A stretch of DNA of 64,000 bases from Actinomycetes bacterium (GTDB lineage Bacteria > Actinomycetota > Thermoleophilia > Solirubrobacterales > 70-9). The notes beneath the pieces were generated by a model. That model had not been told where the DNA came from. It saw nothing but the letters and a program-made list of their open reading frames with translations, and searched no databases. The position numbers were made by a program, and so were the translations under genes. Below are positions 19,918 to 28,325 of the stretch, one piece after another (the first letter of the stretch is position 1; every line of letters starts with the position of its first letter). The stretch covers positions 434,001 through 498,000 of the forward strand of contig BOKP01000002.1 in NCBI GenBank assembly GCA_016861045.1, written 5' to 3'.

Positions 19918-21588
19918 ATGGCAACGAAGTCGATCGGACCGTCAGCTGCCACGCACGCGGTCGTCAACCAGTCCGAGCCGCTCGCCGGCTACAACGTCTT
20001 CGCCGCCGACCGGGCCCTGGTCGAGGCCGTCGCCCGCGAGGGCGGCGACTTCGAGGTCGGGATGGTCCGCGAGGTCGGCGAGATCGCCGGACGGCCGGAG
20101 ACGATCGAGCTCGGCCGGCTCGCCAACGAGCACCCGCCCCGGCTCCGAGCCTTCGACCGCTACGGACACCGGATCGACGAGGTCGAGTTCCATCCGGCCT
20201 GGCACGAGGTGATGGCGATCCACGTCTCGCATGGCCTCCACTCCCTGCCCTGGCGGCGTCCGGAGCCCGGCGCCCACGTCGCCCGGGCGGCCGCCTTCAT
20301 GTGCATCTCGCAGGCCGAGGCCGGCTCCGGCTGCCCGATCTCGATGACCTACTCGGTGATCCCGGCGCTGCGCTGCCAGCCCGAGGTCGCGACCGAGTGG
20401 GAGCCCCGCTTCACCTCGCTCGACTACGACCCGCGGATGGTCCCGGCGCCGGACAAGGCCGGGGCTCTGGCGGGGATGGCGATGACCGAGAAGCAGGGCG
20501 GCTCCGACGTCCGCGCCAACACCACCGTCGCCGTTCCGCTGAACGGGGGCGGCCCCGGCGCCGAGTACGAGCTGACCGGGCACAAGTGGTTCTGCTCGGC
20601 GCCGATGTGCGACGCCTTCCTCGTCCTCGCCCAGGCCGAGGGCGGCCTCTCCTGCTTCCTGCTGCCGCGCTGGACCCCCGACGGCGAGCGCAACGGCTTG
20701 CGGGTGGAACAGCTCAAGGACAAGCTCGGCAACCGCTCGAACGCCTCGAGCGAGATCGAGCTGCGCGGCGCCTGGGCGCGGATGGTCGGCGCGGAGGGAC
20801 GCGGGGTCGCGACGATCATCGAGATGGTCAGCCACACCCGCCTCGACTGCACGCTCGGCTCGACCGCCGGGATGCGTGCCGGCACCGCGCAGGCGATCTG
20901 GCACTGCGAGCATCGGTCGGCGTTCGGCCGGCTCCTCGTCGAGCAGCCGCTGATGGCGAACGTCCTCGCCGACCTCGCGATCGAGTCCGAGGCGGCGACG
21001 GTCGCCGGCGTCTGGCTCGCACGCCAGTTCGACGAGGCACACGCCGGCGACGAGCGGGCGGGGCTGATCCGCCGGATCGCGACGCCGGTGCTGAAATACT
21101 GGACCTGCAAGCGCGCCCCCGAGCACGCGGCCGAGGCGCTCGAGTGCCTCGGCGGCAACGGCTACGTCGAGGACTCGGGGATGCCGCGGCTGTACCGCGA
21201 GGCGCCGGTGATGTCGGTCTGGGAGGGATCGGGGAACGTGCAGGCACTCGACGCCCTGCGGGCGCTCGCCCGCGAGCCCGCGGTGCTCGAGCCGCTGCTC
21301 GAGGAGATCGGCGCCGGGGCGGAGGCCGAGCCGCGGCTGCGCGCCGCCGCCGACTCGCTCGAGCGCGACCTCGCCGACGGCAACGGGCTCGAGACGCGGG
21401 CGCGACGCCTGGTCGAGCGGACGGCGCTGGCGCTGCAGGGCTCGCTGCTCGTCCGCTGGGGCGATCCCGCCGTCGCCGACGCGTTCTGCGCGACGCGGCT
21501 CGACCGCGACTGGGGCAACGCCTTCGGGACGCTGCCGCCGGGCGTCGACACGGCGGCGATCATCGAGCGCCATGCCGTCCGGATCTGA
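19918..21588 (+). CDS. AidB-like acyl-CoA dehydrogenase
   Basis: The gene encodes 556 residues. The start chosen is ATG at 19918, preceded by AGGA, rather than the in-frame ATG at 19894. The length and the motif MTEKQGGSDVRANTTVA are typical of the AidB/DNA-alkylation-response branch of flavin acyl-CoA dehydrogenases. Other family segments are GHKWFCSAPMCDAFLVLAQ, DKLGNRSNASSEIEL and the C-terminal ECLGGNGYVEDSGMPRLYRE. AidB of E. coli binds DNA and has weak isovaleryl-CoA dehydrogenase activity. The downstream enoyl-CoA hydratase suggests a metabolic role here. The two genes are adjacent or slightly overlapping and should be co-expressed. Confidence 0.9.
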   Translation: MATKSIGPSAATHAVVNQSEPLAGYNVFAADRALVEAVAREGGDFEVGMVREVGEIAGRPETIELGRLANEHPPRLRAFDRYGHRIDEVEFHPAWHEVMAIHVSHGLHSLPWRRPEPGAHVARAAAFMCISQAEAGSGCPISMTYSVIPALRCQPEVATEWEPRFTSLDYDPRMVPAPDKAGALAGMAMTEKQGGSDVRANTTVAVPLNGGGPGAEYELTGHKWFCSAPMCDAFLVLAQAEGGLSCFLLPRWTPDGERNGLRVEQLKDKLGNRSNASSEIELRGAWARMVGAEGRGVATIIEMVSHTRLDCTLGSTAGMRAGTAQAIWHCEHRSAFGRLLVEQPLMANVLADLAIESEAATVAGVWLARQFDEAHAGDERAGLIRRIATPVLKYWTCKRAPEHAAEALECLGGNGYVEDSGMPRLYREAPVMSVWEGSGNVQALDALRALAREPAVLEPLLEEIGAGAEAEPRLRAAADSLERDLADGNGLETRARRLVERTALALQGSLLVRWGDPAVADAFCATRLDRDWGNAFGTLPPGVDTAAIIERHAVRI

Positions 21589-21595
21589 GCCGGCG

Positions 21596-22423
21596 ATGGC
21601 CGTGATGGAGAAGCGCGCCGGCGCGCCGGCGCGCCGGGTCGAGGTGACGATCGCCGGCCACGTCGCCGAGGTCCGGCTCGACCGCCCCGACAAGCACAAC
21701 GCCCTCGACTACGAGATGTTCGCCGCGATCAACGCCGCGATCGACCGGCTCGCGGCCGAGCCGTCGGTCCGGGCGGTCGTCCTCCACGGCGCCGGACCGA
21801 GCTTCTGCTCCGGCCTCGACCTCGCGGGCTTCGCCGCGGGCGGGCGCCGGTTCGGGGACATGTTCTCCCGCCGCGAGGGCGAGGACGCGAACCTCGCCCA
21901 GCGCGTCTCCTACGGCTGGCAGCTCCTGCCGGCGCCGGTGATCTGCGCCGTCCATGGCAGCTGCCTCGGCGGCGGCGCCCAGATCGCCCTCGGCGCCGAC
22001 GTCAGGATCGTCGCCCCCGACGCCACGGTCTCGATCCGCGAGGTCCACTGGGGCCTGGTCCCGGACATGGGCATCACCCGCTCGCTGCCGCGGCTCGTCC
22101 GCTTCGACGTCGCCAAGGAGCTCGTCCTGACGGCGCGGACGATCAGTGGCGAGGAGGCGGTGCGGGTCGGACTGGCGACGACCGTCAGCTCCGAGCCGCT
22201 GGCCGCGGCGCGCGAGCTCGCCGCCGAGATCGCGGCGCGATCCCCCGACGCGACCCGCCGCGGCAAGGCCCTGCTCGAGCGCGCCTGGGGCATGTCCGCG
22301 GCCGAGTCGCTGGCGCTCGAGGAGGAGCTCCAGCGCGAGCTGCTCGGCTCCCCGAACCAGGTCAGGGCCGTCGAGGCCGGCATGGGCGGCTCGCCCGGCG
22401 ACTTCGACGACCCGCCGGGCTGA
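21596..22423 (+). CDS. Enoyl-CoA hydratase/isomerase-family protein
   Basis: The gene encodes about 275 residues from ATG at 21596. In-frame ATGs at 21572 (overlapping the upstream gene by 17 nt) and 21605 are alternatives. It is a crotonase fold: AEVRLDRPDKHNALDYEMF, the oxyanion-hole segment GPSFCSGLDLAGF, CAVHGSCLGGGAQIALGADVRI, and the REVHWGLVPDMG loop with the position used by the first catalytic acid in hydratases (REVHWG). Probable roles are beta-oxidation hydratase or isomerase. Coupling with the AidB-like dehydrogenase suggests a shared acyl-CoA route. Confidence 0.88.
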   Translation: MAVMEKRAGAPARRVEVTIAGHVAEVRLDRPDKHNALDYEMFAAINAAIDRLAAEPSVRAVVLHGAGPSFCSGLDLAGFAAGGRRFGDMFSRREGEDANLAQRVSYGWQLLPAPVICAVHGSCLGGGAQIALGADVRIVAPDATVSIREVHWGLVPDMGITRSLPRLVRFDVAKELVLTARTISGEEAVRVGLATTVSSEPLAAARELAAEIAARSPDATRRGKALLERAWGMSAAESLALEEELQRELLGSPNQVRAVEAGMGGSPGDFDDPPG

Positions 22424-22534
22424 CGAGAGCCGGCTTCGCGGCCGCTGACCCGGGCGCAGGGCCGCTGGCCGGGAAGTGGTGGGCCGGCGCGCCTTACCCG
22501 GGAGGCGCCGGGCCGCGGGCGGGCGCAGCGAGAA

Positions 22535-22551
22535 GTTGACTCACGGTCAAC
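22535..22551. promoter_or_regulatory. Inverted repeat, possible operator
   Basis: GTTGAC and GTCAAC form a 6-bp inverted repeat around TCACG. The form resembles operators of small dimeric repressors such as the TetR family. It lies 112 nt after the enoyl-CoA hydratase stop and more than 300 nt before the M50 gene, with no repressor gene beside it. Its role is therefore unclear. Confidence 0.35.
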
Positions 22552-22675
22552 TCGACGAACCGGCCCTCCAGGTACCGGAAGGTCGCGTTGACGATGAGTC
22601 AGCCTGCCGTACGACCCCGCGTCGCCCCGAGCGCCGCCGGCGCCGCGACCCGCCGGCCGGCGAGCGGCGGCTGGG

Positions 22676-22872
22676 CGCGTCCGCCGCGGGAGGCGCCGGG
22701 GCGTGGCGACTCACCGCGCGGTGGGCGCGGCGAGCGGCACACCCGGCGGCAAGACCCGCGGGCGGAACACCCTCGGCGCGTCCGCCGCGGGAGGCGCCGG
22801 GGCGTGGCGACTCGCCGCGCGGTGGGCGCGGCGAGCGGCACACCCGGCGGCAGGACCCGCGGGCGGGACCGG
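22676..22872. repeat. Two-copy tandem repeat, period 101 bp
   Basis: Two nearly identical units begin with CGCGTCCGCCGCGGGAGGCG at 22676 and at 22777. They differ at only a few positions over roughly 93 bp (for example ACTCACCGCG versus ACTCGCCGCG, and GGCAAGACC versus GGCAGGACC). A related fragment (GGGAGGCGCCGGGCCGCGGG) occurs at about 22500. The units are GC-rich with internal inverted segments. They end about 20 nt before the M50 protease start codon, so they lie in its upstream or leader region. Confidence 0.8.
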
Positions 22873-22891
22873 GCATGCCTACTATCCACCA

Positions 22892-24055
22892 ATGCCCGAG
22901 CGCGGCCGCTTCACCCTGTTGACGATCCGCGGGATCCCCGTCGGCGTCGACTGGAGCTGGTTCCTCGTCCTGTTCCTGATCATCTGGCTGCTCTCCGGCT
23001 TCTACCGCGACGTGCTCGGGGCGGGACAGGACTCGATCGAGCCCTACCTGCTCGCGGTCGTCAGCGCCTTCGCGTTCTTCGGCTCGATCCTCCTGCACGA
23101 GCTCGGCCACGCGGTGATCGCGCTTCGCAACCGGATCGGGATCTCGCAGATCACGCTGTGGATGTTCGGCGGCGTCGCCGCGCTCGACCGCGAGCCCGAC
23201 TCGGCCGGAGCCGAGTTCCGGATCGCCGCCGCCGGGCCCGCGGTGACGCTGCTGATCACCGCTGCCTGCCTCGGCGCCGGCGCCCTGATCGACGGCGGCA
23301 GCTTCTGGGACGGCGCCAGCTTCGACGAGACGGCGACGATCTCGACCGGCGTCGCCGTGATCGCCTGGCTCGCCAACATCAACGCGGTCATCCTGGTCTT
23401 CAACCTGCTGCCGGCGTTCCCGCTCGACGGCGGGCGGATCGCGCGCGCGATCGCCTGGCGGGTGTCCGGCAACCGCGACCGGGCGACGATCTTCGCCGCC
23501 CGGCTCGGCCAGGGCTTCGCCTACGCCTTCATCGCGATCGGGATCCTGCTGGCGCTGACCGGCTCGCTGTTCTCCGGCGTCTGGCTCGCCCTGATCGGCT
23601 GGATGCTCGCGGGCTCGGCCCGCGAGAGCGCCAACCGGAGCCGGGTCAACACGCGCCTCGGCGGCCTCCGCGTCGCCGACGTGATGGACGCCGAACCGGT
23701 CGCGATCCCGGCCGCCGCCACCGTCGCGCGCGCGCTCGACGAGTACTTCCTGCGCTACCGGTTCCCCTGGTTCCCGGTCGTCGACGCCGGCGGGCGCTTC
23801 CTCGGCCTCGTCAACCGCGGCGCCGCCGACGCCGTCCCGGAGCTCGACCGGGCGAGCCACACCGTCGGCGAGATCGTCGCCGCCGACGGCTCGCCGGGGC
23901 AGACCGTCAGCTCCGAGGAGCCGCTCGGCGAGCTGCTGGCCAACGTCGAGCTGCGCCGCCTCGGCGGCCTGCCGGCGCTCGACGCCGACGGCCGCCTCGC
24001 CGGGATCGTCACGGTCGAGCAGGTGGGGCGGGCGCTGCGGGACGCAGCAGCCTGA
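22892..24055 (+). CDS. M50 site-2-type intramembrane metalloprotease with CBS domains
   Basis: The gene encodes 387 residues from ATG at 22892. The hydrophobic N-terminal region contains the zinc motif HELGH (about residue 69) and the third ligand motif NLLPAFPLDGGR (about 172-183). This is the two-domain S2P topology of the Rip3 / SpoIVFB-CBS group. A C-terminal pair of CBS domains (about 263-385, starting RVADVMDAEPVAIP) probably binds adenine nucleotides. The protein should cleave transmembrane substrates such as anti-sigma factors in an energy-dependent way. Its last 47 nt overlap the convergent VKOR gene. No sigma/anti-sigma pair is nearby. Confidence 0.92.
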   Translation: MPERGRFTLLTIRGIPVGVDWSWFLVLFLIIWLLSGFYRDVLGAGQDSIEPYLLAVVSAFAFFGSILLHELGHAVIALRNRIGISQITLWMFGGVAALDREPDSAGAEFRIAAAGPAVTLLITAACLGAGALIDGGSFWDGASFDETATISTGVAVIAWLANINAVILVFNLLPAFPLDGGRIARAIAWRVSGNRDRATIFAARLGQGFAYAFIAIGILLALTGSLFSGVWLALIGWMLAGSARESANRSRVNTRLGGLRVADVMDAEPVAIPAAATVARALDEYFLRYRFPWFPVVDAGGRFLGLVNRGAADAVPELDRASHTVGEIVAADGSPGQTVSSEEPLGELLANVELRRLGGLPALDADGRLAGIVTVEQVGRALRDAAA

Positions 24056-24446
24056 CCGACGCGGTGACGAGCAGCGCGGTCATCACGACGGCGCTGGCGA
24101 CGCACCACTGGCAGATCGCGTCGATCACGAACAGCTCGAGGTAGGTCAGGTAGAGGCTGAACGCGAACCCGGCCAGGGTGAGCATGAAGGTCGCGGCGCG
24201 ACCGACGTCGCCGCGGATCGCGAGCGAGGCGAGGATCGCCACGTAGCCGATCAGGCCGAGCAGCGCGACCGGAATCGGGCCGATCTCCGAGTAGCTCGAC
24301 GCCTGCACGCGCTCGCAGCCGCCGGTGGTGCAGACCGGGCTGAGCCCCTCGTAGTGGACCCAGGTGAGATAGCCGGCGATCGCGATCCCGGCCAGCGCCA
24401 GGACCACGGCGACCGTCGTGGGCCGGTCGGCCCCCGGGCGGCTCAC
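24009..24446 (-). CDS. Vitamin K epoxide reductase (VKOR)-family membrane protein
   Basis: The gene encodes 145 residues from GTG at 24446, overlapping the DsbA-like stop by 4 nt (GTGA). It has four transmembrane helices. The redox motif CQWC is near the start of the last helix (about residue 114), and a loop cysteine pair (VCTTGGCERV, about residues 38-43) lies after the first helix, as in bacterial VKOR. It reoxidises the thioredoxin-fold partner using quinone, replacing DsbB in actinobacteria. The partner is encoded immediately upstream. The 3' end overlaps the M50 gene by 47 nt on the opposite strand. Confidence 0.92.
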   Translation of the reverse strand: MSRPGADRPTTVAVVLALAGIAIAGYLTWVHYEGLSPVCTTGGCERVQASSYSEIGPIPVALLGLIGYVAILASLAIRGDVGRAATFMLTLAGFAFSLYLTYLELFVIDAICQWCVASAVVMTALLVTASVRLLRPAAPAPPARP

Positions 24447-25189
24447 TGCGAGTCAGCGAGCGCCTGGTCGATCGCGTCGGCCAGCCCCTCCTGCTGCGCC
24501 GGCAGCAGCTTGCCGCCGGTCGGGCCGACCAGGAAGCTGGGGGTCGAGTTGATGCCGGCGTCGGTCGCGGCCGCCTGGGCCTCCTCGAGCTTGCGGGTCA
24601 CCGCCTCGGTGCCGCTCTGCTCGTTCATCTGGTCGACGTCGACGCCCGCGGCCTCGGCGACGCCGTCGATGAACTCCTCGTCGGCGTAGCCGGAGTTCTC
24701 GACGCCCTGGCGGGCGTAGGCGACGTCCATGAACTGCCACATCAGGTCCTGCTCGCCGGCGGCCAGCGCGGCGCGGGCGATGCTCTCGGAGTCGGGGCCG
24801 ATGAACGTGAGCAGCTGCAGCTCCATCCTCAGGTCGCCGCCGGCGACGTAGTCCTCGACCAGCGGCGGCAGGTCCTCGGTCGTGTACTCCTTGCAGAACG
24901 GGCACTGCGGGTCGGCGAACTCGACCAGGGTCACCGGCGCCTCCGGGTCGCCGAGCTCGATCCCCTTCTGCGGGATGCCGTCGAACTGCGCGACCTCGCC
25001 GCTCGCCTCCTCGTCGCTGGAACCGCCGGCGCTGACGAGGATCAGGACGACGACGACGAGCGCCGCGAGCAGCGCGGCGCCCCCGGCGAGCGACCAGATC
25101 CGCTGCCGTCGCTGCCGCTCCGCCTCCTCGCGCTCGGCTCGCAGCCGGGCTTCGCGGGCGGCCTTCTTCGTCTCCGCGCGTGAGCTCAT
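24443..25189 (-). CDS. Membrane-anchored DsbA-like thiol oxidoreductase
   Basis: The gene encodes 248 residues from ATG at 25189. A strongly charged coiled N-terminus (AETKKAAREARLRAEREEAERQ) precedes one transmembrane helix (about 34-54). An extracytoplasmic thioredoxin fold follows with the active site CPFC (DPQCPFCKEYT), the helical insertion, and the cis-proline segment STPSFLVGPTG. It introduces disulfides into exported proteins. Genetic coupling to VKOR supplies its reoxidation partner. It is transcribed divergently from succinate dehydrogenase. Confidence 0.93.
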   Translation of the reverse strand: MSSRAETKKAAREARLRAEREEAERQRRQRIWSLAGGAALLAALVVVVLILVSAGGSSDEEASGEVAQFDGIPQKGIELGDPEAPVTLVEFADPQCPFCKEYTTEDLPPLVEDYVAGGDLRMELQLLTFIGPDSESIARAALAAGEQDLMWQFMDVAYARQGVENSGYADEEFIDGVAEAAGVDVDQMNEQSGTEAVTRKLEEAQAAATDAGINSTPSFLVGPTGGKLLPAQQEGLADAIDQALADSQ

Positions 25190-25308
25190 CGAGCCGGGAA
25201 CATACAGGCTGCCGAACGCGGGCATCCGGCGCCGCGCCACCGAAAACCGACTCTGACCATCGGGATTGCGGCGCGCCGCCGCGTCCGGCGACCACATAGG
25301 ATTGCGCC

Positions 25309-26997
25309 GTGCCTGAACACGACGTCCTGGTGATCGGAGCCGGCCTGGCCGGACAGCGCGCGGCTCTCGCCGCCGCCGAGCGCGGCGTCTCGGTCGGGAT
25401 CATCAGCAAGGTCCACCCGATCCGCTCCCACTCGAACGCGGCGCAGGGCGGCATCAACGCGGCGCTCGCCGTCGACGACACCTGGGAGTCGCACGCCTTC
25501 GACACCGTCAAGGGCTCCGACTACCTCGGCGACCAGGACGCGATCGAGGTGATGTGCCGCGAGGCCCCGGACGAGCTGCTCCACCTCGAGCACATCGGCG
25601 TCACCTTCCACCGCAACGAGAAGGGCGAGCTCGGGACCAGGGCGTTCGGCGGCGCCTCGAAGGCCCGTACCTACTACGTCGCCGACATCACCGGCCAGGC
25701 GATCATGCACACGCTCTACGAGCAGCTGATGAAGTACGCCGACCAGATCGACCGCTACGAGGAGTGGTTCACGACCGACCTCGCGATCGACGACGAGGGC
25801 CATTGCGTCGGCGCGATCACCCGCAACATCCTCGACGGCTCGACCGAGCTGTTCCGGGCCAAGAGCGTGATCCTCGCCTCCGGCGGCAACGGGCAGATCT
25901 GGCACCCGACGACGAACGCGCTGATCTGCACCGGCGACGGGATCGCGATGGCCTACCGGGCCGGCGCGACCCTGATGGACATGGAGATGATCCAGTACCA
26001 CCCGACGACGCTGGCGGGGAAGGGCTTTCTGATCACCGAGGGCGCGCGCGGCGAGGGCGCCCACCTGCTCAACGCCAAGGGCGAGCGCTTCATGGAGACC
26101 TACGCGCCGAACAAGATGGAGCTCGCCTCGCGCGACGTCGTCTCCCGGGCCGAGCAGACCGAGATCAACGAGGGTCGCGGCTTCCCCGACGGGACCGTCG
26201 CCCTCGACATCACCGTCGTCCCGCGCAAGCGGATCCAGGAGGCGCTGCGCGAGATCGTCCTCGTCGGCCGCGACTTCGCCGGCGTCGACATCACCCGCGA
26301 GCCGATCCACATCAAGCCCGGCAACCACTACACGATGGGCGGCGTCAAGACGGACGTCTGGGGCCGGACCAACGTCCCCGGCCTCTACGCGGCCGGCGAG
26401 GTCGCCTGCGTCTCCGTCCACGGCGGCAACCGCCTCGGCGCCAACTCCCTGCTCGACACGCTGATCTTCGGTCGCCGCTCGGGCGAGGACGGCGCCGATC
26501 ACGCGAAGGGGCGCGGACAGGGCTCGGTTCCGCGCTCGGCCCTCGCCGACGCCGAGGCCGCGGTCGAGGAGATCATCGGCCGCGCCCACGACGGGGGCCG
26601 CCGGGTCTCCGAGATCAAGGCGGAGCTCGGCGCGACGATGGACGGCAAGGTCGCCGTCTTCCGTGACGAGGAGGGCATCCAGAGCGCCCTCGACGCGGTC
26701 CGCCGGCTCAAGGAGGAAGCCGCGGGCGCCGCGATCGACGACCGCGGCAGCGTCTTCAACCAGGACGTCCTCGGAGCGATCGAGCTCCAGAACATGCTCG
26801 AGCAGGCGGAGGCCGTCTGCATGGCGGCGCTCGAGCGCAAGGAGAGCCGCGGCGCCCAGTACCGCACCGACTACCCGGAGCGCAACGACGAGGAGTGGCT
26901 CAAGCACATCGACGTCTCCCGCAACGGCGGCGAGCCCGAGATCAGCTACTCGCCGGTGACGATCACCGACTGGCAACCGGAGGAGAGGACCTACTGA
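25309..26997 (+). CDS. sdhA: Succinate dehydrogenase / fumarate reductase flavoprotein subunit
   Basis: The gene encodes 562 residues from GTG at 25309. An N-terminal dinucleotide-binding motif ([20 protein letters not shown]), the covalent-FAD histidine segment [14 protein letters not shown], the substrate motif [11 protein letters not shown] and [21 protein letters not shown] are all present. It oxidises succinate to fumarate and passes electrons to the Fe-S subunit encoded next. It is the first gene of a three-gene operon (flavoprotein, Fe-S, CCG-domain protein) with no cytochrome b anchor, the type E arrangement. Confidence 0.95.
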   Translation: MPEHDVLVIGAGLAGQRAALAAAERGVSVGIISKVHPIRSHSNAAQGGINAALAVDDTWESHAFDTVKGSDYLGDQDAIEVMCREAPDELLHLEHIGVTFHRNEKGELGTRAFGGASKARTYYVADITGQAIMHTLYEQLMKYADQIDRYEEWFTTDLAIDDEGHCVGAITRNILDGSTELFRAKSVILASGGNGQIWHPTTNALICTGDGIAMAYRAGATLMDMEMIQYHPTTLAGKGFLITEGARGEGAHLLNAKGERFMETYAPNKMELASRDVVSRAEQTEINEGRGFPDGTVALDITVVPRKRIQEALREIVLVGRDFAGVDITREPIHIKPGNHYTMGGVKTDVWGRTNVPGLYAAGEVACVSVHGGNRLGANSLLDTLIFGRRSGEDGADHAKGRGQGSVPRSALADAEAAVEEIIGRAHDGGRRVSEIKAELGATMDGKVAVFRDEEGIQSALDAVRRLKEEAAGAAIDDRGSVFNQDVLGAIELQNMLEQAEAVCMAALERKESRGAQYRTDYPERNDEEWLKHIDVSRNGGEPEISYSPVTITDWQPEERTY

Positions 26998-27054
26998 TGA
27001 GGCTGGAGGACGGAGAACGCTCGCTGCGCTCGACCTCACCGCTGGAGCGCTCCC

Positions 27055-28296
27055 GTGGCTAGCTACACGCTCAAGGTCCGCCGCTACCAGCCCGAGGCGG
27101 AGGAGGACGGCAGGCGCGGCGCCTACTGGGAGACCTTCGACGTCGAGCTCGACCCGACGCTCTCGGTCCTCGACGGGCTGCTGCAGGCCCGCGACGGCAG
27201 CGACGGCACGCTCAGCGTCCGCTGCTCATGCCGGGCGGCGATCTGCGGCTCCTGCGGGATGAAGATCAACGGCCAGTCCACCCTCGCCTGCAAGACGCGC
27301 ATCGGCGAGGCGGCCGCGGAGGCGGCGCGGATCAGCGGCGCGGACGCGAGCGGCCCACTGATCTCACCGCCGGCCGAGAAGGAGCTGGCGGACGGGGATG
27401 GCGCCCCCGGCCCCGGGACGGAATCGGCCGGCAACGAGCCGATCGTCATCGAGCCGATGGGGAACCAGCCGGTGATCAAGGACCTCGTCACCGACATGGA
27501 GTCCACCCACTGGAAGAAGTTCCGCCGGGTGACGCCCTGGCTTCTGCCGAGCGGCCCGCCGCCGGAGCGCGAGCACATCGTCCCGCCGGAGTCGATGGTC
27601 GACGTCACCCAGTCGGTCGCGTGCATCCAGTGCGGAGCCTGCGTCTCCGCCTGCCTGTCGATGGAGGCCGATCCCGAGTTCATCGGTCCCGCCGCGCTCG
27701 CGAAGGCGTACAGGTTCGTCGGCGACCCGCGCGACGGGCAGACGACCGAGCGTCTCTACGACCTCGCCAACGATCCGCACGGCATCTACGACTGCACCCA
27801 CTGCTTCGCTTGCGTCGACGTCTGCCCGAAGGGGGTGGCGCCGATGAACCAGATCATGCGGCTGCGGCGGCTCGCCGGCCACGACCACGACATCCATGAC
27901 GTCAACAACGGCCGCAACCACGAGCTCGGGTTCGTCAAGATCATCGAGAGGAAGGGGACGCTCGACGAGTCGCTCCTCCTCCAGGAGTCCTACGCTCCCG
28001 GGGTCAAGGGCAAGCTGCTGCCCCGGGCCGCCTCGATCAAGGGCCTGCTCCAGTCGATCCCGACCGCGATCCGCGGCATCCGCACCGGCAAGATGCGCTC
28101 GCTCCCGAAGCTGATCCCGGGCGTCCATCCCAAGCTCCCCGGCGACGCCCAGGATCACGTCAAGGCGATCTACGACCGCGCCGAGGAGAGCCGCATCCAG
28201 CTCAACCTCTACGTGATCGGCGAGGGCGGCGAGGAGGACCAGGCCGCCGAGGCGGTCGAGCCGGAGTCCGTCTCCGAGGAGCCGAGCGCGACATGA
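27055..28296 (+). CDS. sdhB: Succinate dehydrogenase iron-sulfur subunit, type E-like
   Basis: The gene encodes 413 residues from GTG at 27055, with GGAG upstream. The [2Fe-2S] domain carries C-x4-C-x2-C-x11-C (CRAAICGSCGMKINGQSTLAC). Two ferredoxin motifs follow, CIQCGACVSAC and CTHCFACVDVCP. Classical SdhB has a three-cysteine [3Fe-4S] site, but here the last motif has the complete CxxCxxCxxxCP. It can therefore hold a second [4Fe-4S] cluster, as in type E succinate:quinone reductases. A Gly/Pro/Glu-rich insertion (about 97-135) and a C-terminal extension of about 100 residues make it longer than the usual 240-250 residues. It overlaps or abuts the downstream CCG gene. Confidence 0.93.
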   Translation: MASYTLKVRRYQPEAEEDGRRGAYWETFDVELDPTLSVLDGLLQARDGSDGTLSVRCSCRAAICGSCGMKINGQSTLACKTRIGEAAAEAARISGADASGPLISPPAEKELADGDGAPGPGTESAGNEPIVIEPMGNQPVIKDLVTDMESTHWKKFRRVTPWLLPSGPPPEREHIVPPESMVDVTQSVACIQCGACVSACLSMEADPEFIGPAALAKAYRFVGDPRDGQTTERLYDLANDPHGIYDCTHCFACVDVCPKGVAPMNQIMRLRRLAGHDHDIHDVNNGRNHELGFVKIIERKGTLDESLLLQESYAPGVKGKLLPRAASIKGLLQSIPTAIRGIRTGKMRSLPKLIPGVHPKLPGDAQDHVKAIYDRAEESRIQLNLYVIGEGGEEDQAAEAVEPESVSEEPSAT

Positions 28297-28325
28297 GCCC
28301 CATGAACCCCACGGACAGGAGCACA

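Larger units (their letters stand above)
22424..22891. other. Non-coding stretch between enoyl-CoA hydratase and M50 protease
   Basis: These 468 nt contain no convincing gene. They hold a 17-bp inverted repeat (22535-22551), a two-copy 101-bp tandem repeat (22676-22872), and presumably the promoter of the M50 gene. Long open frames pass through only because of the extreme GC content, and their translations are low-complexity Arg/Pro/Ala. Confidence 0.6.

Noticed and set aside
22676-22872. CRISPR-like array
   Set aside because: Only two direct copies about 101 bp apart with no short repeats, no unique spacers and no cas genes.
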